7,337 nt of DNA, from the NCBI GenBank assembly GCA_002377985.1, contig DFQW01000115.1, forward strand, positions 2,913 to 10,249, written 5' to 3'. Below, piece after piece: positions 6,496 to 7,337 of this stretch (position 1 is the stretch's first letter; the number at the start of each line of letters is the position of its first letter). Under the pieces are notes generated by a model, which saw only the letters and a list, made by a program, of their open reading frames with translations, made no database searches and was not told the DNA's origin. The position numbers and the translations under genes are program-made. The stretch is from Halieaceae bacterium UBA3479. Lineage in GTDB: Bacteria > Pseudomonadota > Gammaproteobacteria > Pseudomonadales > Halieaceae.

Positions 6496-7068
6496 GTGAA
6501 AAAACAGTTCATCAAAGAAGAGCAATTGCTTCAGGAATCATTCCGGTTGGCCGCAAATATTTTTGACAGCGGCTTTCGCCCCGACTTTATTGTGGGGGTA
6601 TGGCGCGGCGGCTCTTCAGTGGGTATCTACGTGCAGGAATGCCTGCAGTATCTCGGCGTTCAGACTGACCATATTGCAATCAGAACATCGTACCGCGGAC
6701 AGCCCAGCTACGGGTCTCACATCCAAAACCCCGAGAGCATTCGCGTACATGGGCTGCAGTACCTCTTTGAGACTCTAAATCAAGATAACCGCTTGCTTAT
6801 TGTCGATGATGTATTCAGTTCGGGCTATAACGTAGAAGCGGTGATTAAGCGCCTTGAGCAGCAATGTCGTAACAACATGCCCGGCGAAGTCCGGGTCGCG
6901 GTGCCCTACTACAAGCCCCAGAGCAATCTTTCTGGCCGAAAACCCGATTTCTATCTGCACGAGACAGACGCGTGGCTCGTATTGCCCTACGAATTGCAGG
7001 GCCTGACATCAGAAGAAATTGCCACACATAAGCCCGAGGTGGCTGCTCTACTGGAAGACGCTCGATAA
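6496..7068 (+). CDS. Phosphoribosyltransferase-family paralogue with altered PRPP loop
   Basis: This 190-residue protein is a clear paralogue of the divergent neighbour: 35 of 60 positions match in the N-terminal part, including SFRLA, DSGF, WRGG (36-39) and TDHIAIRTS. Over VPYYKP (136-141) and HETDAWL (155-161) the hood is also conserved. The PRPP loop reads LLIVDDVFSSGYNV (100-113). The acidic pair Asp104-Asp105 and the glycine remain, but the canonical DTGRT is SSGYN, so the usual catalytic Asp is Ser108 and the Arg-Thr phosphate contacts are Tyr-Asn. The flexible loop before VHGL is about four residues longer (YRGQPSYGSHIQNPES). The GTG start matches the paralogue's N-terminus, and the frame upstream holds no other start before a stop at 6451-6453, yet no Shine-Dalgarno site is visible. 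It may be an enzyme with different base preference or rate, or a PRPP/nucleotide-sensing regulator. It is intact, so it is not called a pseudogene. Confidence 0.82.
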   Translation: MKKQFIKEEQLLQESFRLAANIFDSGFRPDFIVGVWRGGSSVGIYVQECLQYLGVQTDHIAIRTSYRGQPSYGSHIQNPESIRVHGLQYLFETLNQDNRLLIVDDVFSSGYNVEAVIKRLEQQCRNNMPGEVRVAVPYYKPQSNLSGRKPDFYLHETDAWLVLPYELQGLTSEEIATHKPEVAALLEDAR

Positions 7069-7139
7069 AAACACCGCCCGTAACGCCAAAACACTGCACC
7101 CAATGACCCATGTATCGAATCCACTGGTGGCTTGGTGAA

Positions 7140-7337
7140 TTAGCTCTTTTTACTGCCTGCCGCTGAGCGCGCCCCTCGCTTTGATTTTGGACGCGCTGAC
7201 TTTTTCTTCGAGGGCTTTTTTTTCGGCGGCCGCTTTCCCGTCGTCTTTACAAGCTTGGTCGGCAAACGGTGCTCGGGTTCAAAACCCTCGATCTCCTCGC
7301 GGCGCAGGCTCTTATTTATCAGTTTTTCAATTTTTTG
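7140..7337 (-). CDS. DEAD-box RNA helicase, C-terminal end (5' part outside window)
   Basis: On the minus strand the frame is open from the right edge to the TAA at 7142-7140, giving 65 residues. The first visible part, QKIEKLINKSLRREEIEGFE followed by PEHRLP, is the segment that closes the second RecA-like domain of RhlE-type DEAD-box helicases, where an IEKLxxxxIxRxxIxGFEP pattern is characteristic. The remaining 35 or so residues are a low-complexity basic tail (KRPPKKKPSKKKSARP and more Lys/Arg/Ser), as expected for an RNA-binding extension that tethers such helicases to RNA or ribosomes. The catalytic motifs (Walker A, DEAD, SAT) lie outside the window. The gene converges with the second phosphoribosyltransferase across 71 bp in which no intrinsic terminator is visible. 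RhlE is the most likely member, but other DEAD-box types cannot be excluded from this fragment. Confidence 0.7.
   Translation of the reverse strand, partial: QKIEKLINKSLRREEIEGFEPEHRLPTKLVKTTGKRPPKKKPSKKKSARPKSKRGARSAAGSKKS

Noticed and set aside
7069..7139. Terminator between the second phosphoribosyltransferase and the helicase
   Set aside because: Only a short CCAC-TG-GTGG palindrome (7121-7130) and an imperfect AATCCAC/GTGAATT pairing are present, with no T-run in either direction.
7150..7230. T-rich runs near the right edge as terminators or repeats
   Set aside because: They are the complement of lysine codons (AAA/AAG) in the basic tail of the helicase, not separate elements.

Overview
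The window (7337 bp) looks like ordinary chromosome from a Gram-negative bacterium. A TonB-dependent outer-membrane receptor with a signal peptide, a moderate-to-high GC content, AGGA/AAGGAG-type ribosome binding sites and the style of the MFS and receptor proteins suggest a gammaproteobacterium, possibly a marine OM60/NOR5-like (Halieaceae) lineage. That placement is inference from protein style. No rRNA, tRNA, mobile element, CRISPR array, phage gene or defence system was seen.

Layout from left to right. (1) The 3' end of a NUDIX hydrolase gene (+, cut by the left edge). (2) A complete MFS transporter (+, 420-1916). (3) A 222-bp intergenic region with unusually rich regulatory signals: a near-consensus sigma-54 promoter (2080-2096), a perfect 17-bp inverted repeat over its predicted start site (2101-2117), and a second perfect inverted repeat about 130 bp upstream, where a sigma-54 activator would usually bind. 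(4) A complete TonB-dependent receptor (+, 2139-4415, GTG start). (5) A 110-bp gap with a perfect 8-bp stem-loop, then a complete NCS2/AzgA-type purine permease (+, 4526-5812). (6) A head-to-head pair of paralogous 190-residue phosphoribosyltransferases (-, 5849-6421; +, 6496-7068) separated by 74 bp. The first has a canonical PRPP loop and the second a strongly altered one. (7) The 3' end of a DEAD-box RNA helicase (-, 7140-7337, cut by the right edge), with a lysine-rich tail.

The right half reads as a purine salvage neighbourhood. The inner-membrane permease would bring in hypoxanthine, guanine or adenine, and the adjacent convergent phosphoribosyltransferase would trap oxopurines as nucleotides. 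The second phosphoribosyltransferase may have changed specificity or a regulatory role. The receptor upstream of the permease, and the MFS carrier upstream of the receptor, may supply a substrate across the outer and inner membranes, but their ligands cannot be read from sequence. I found no undescribed multi-gene system. The points most worth a second look are the sigma-54/operator architecture in front of the receptor and the PRPP-loop divergence in the second phosphoribosyltransferase.
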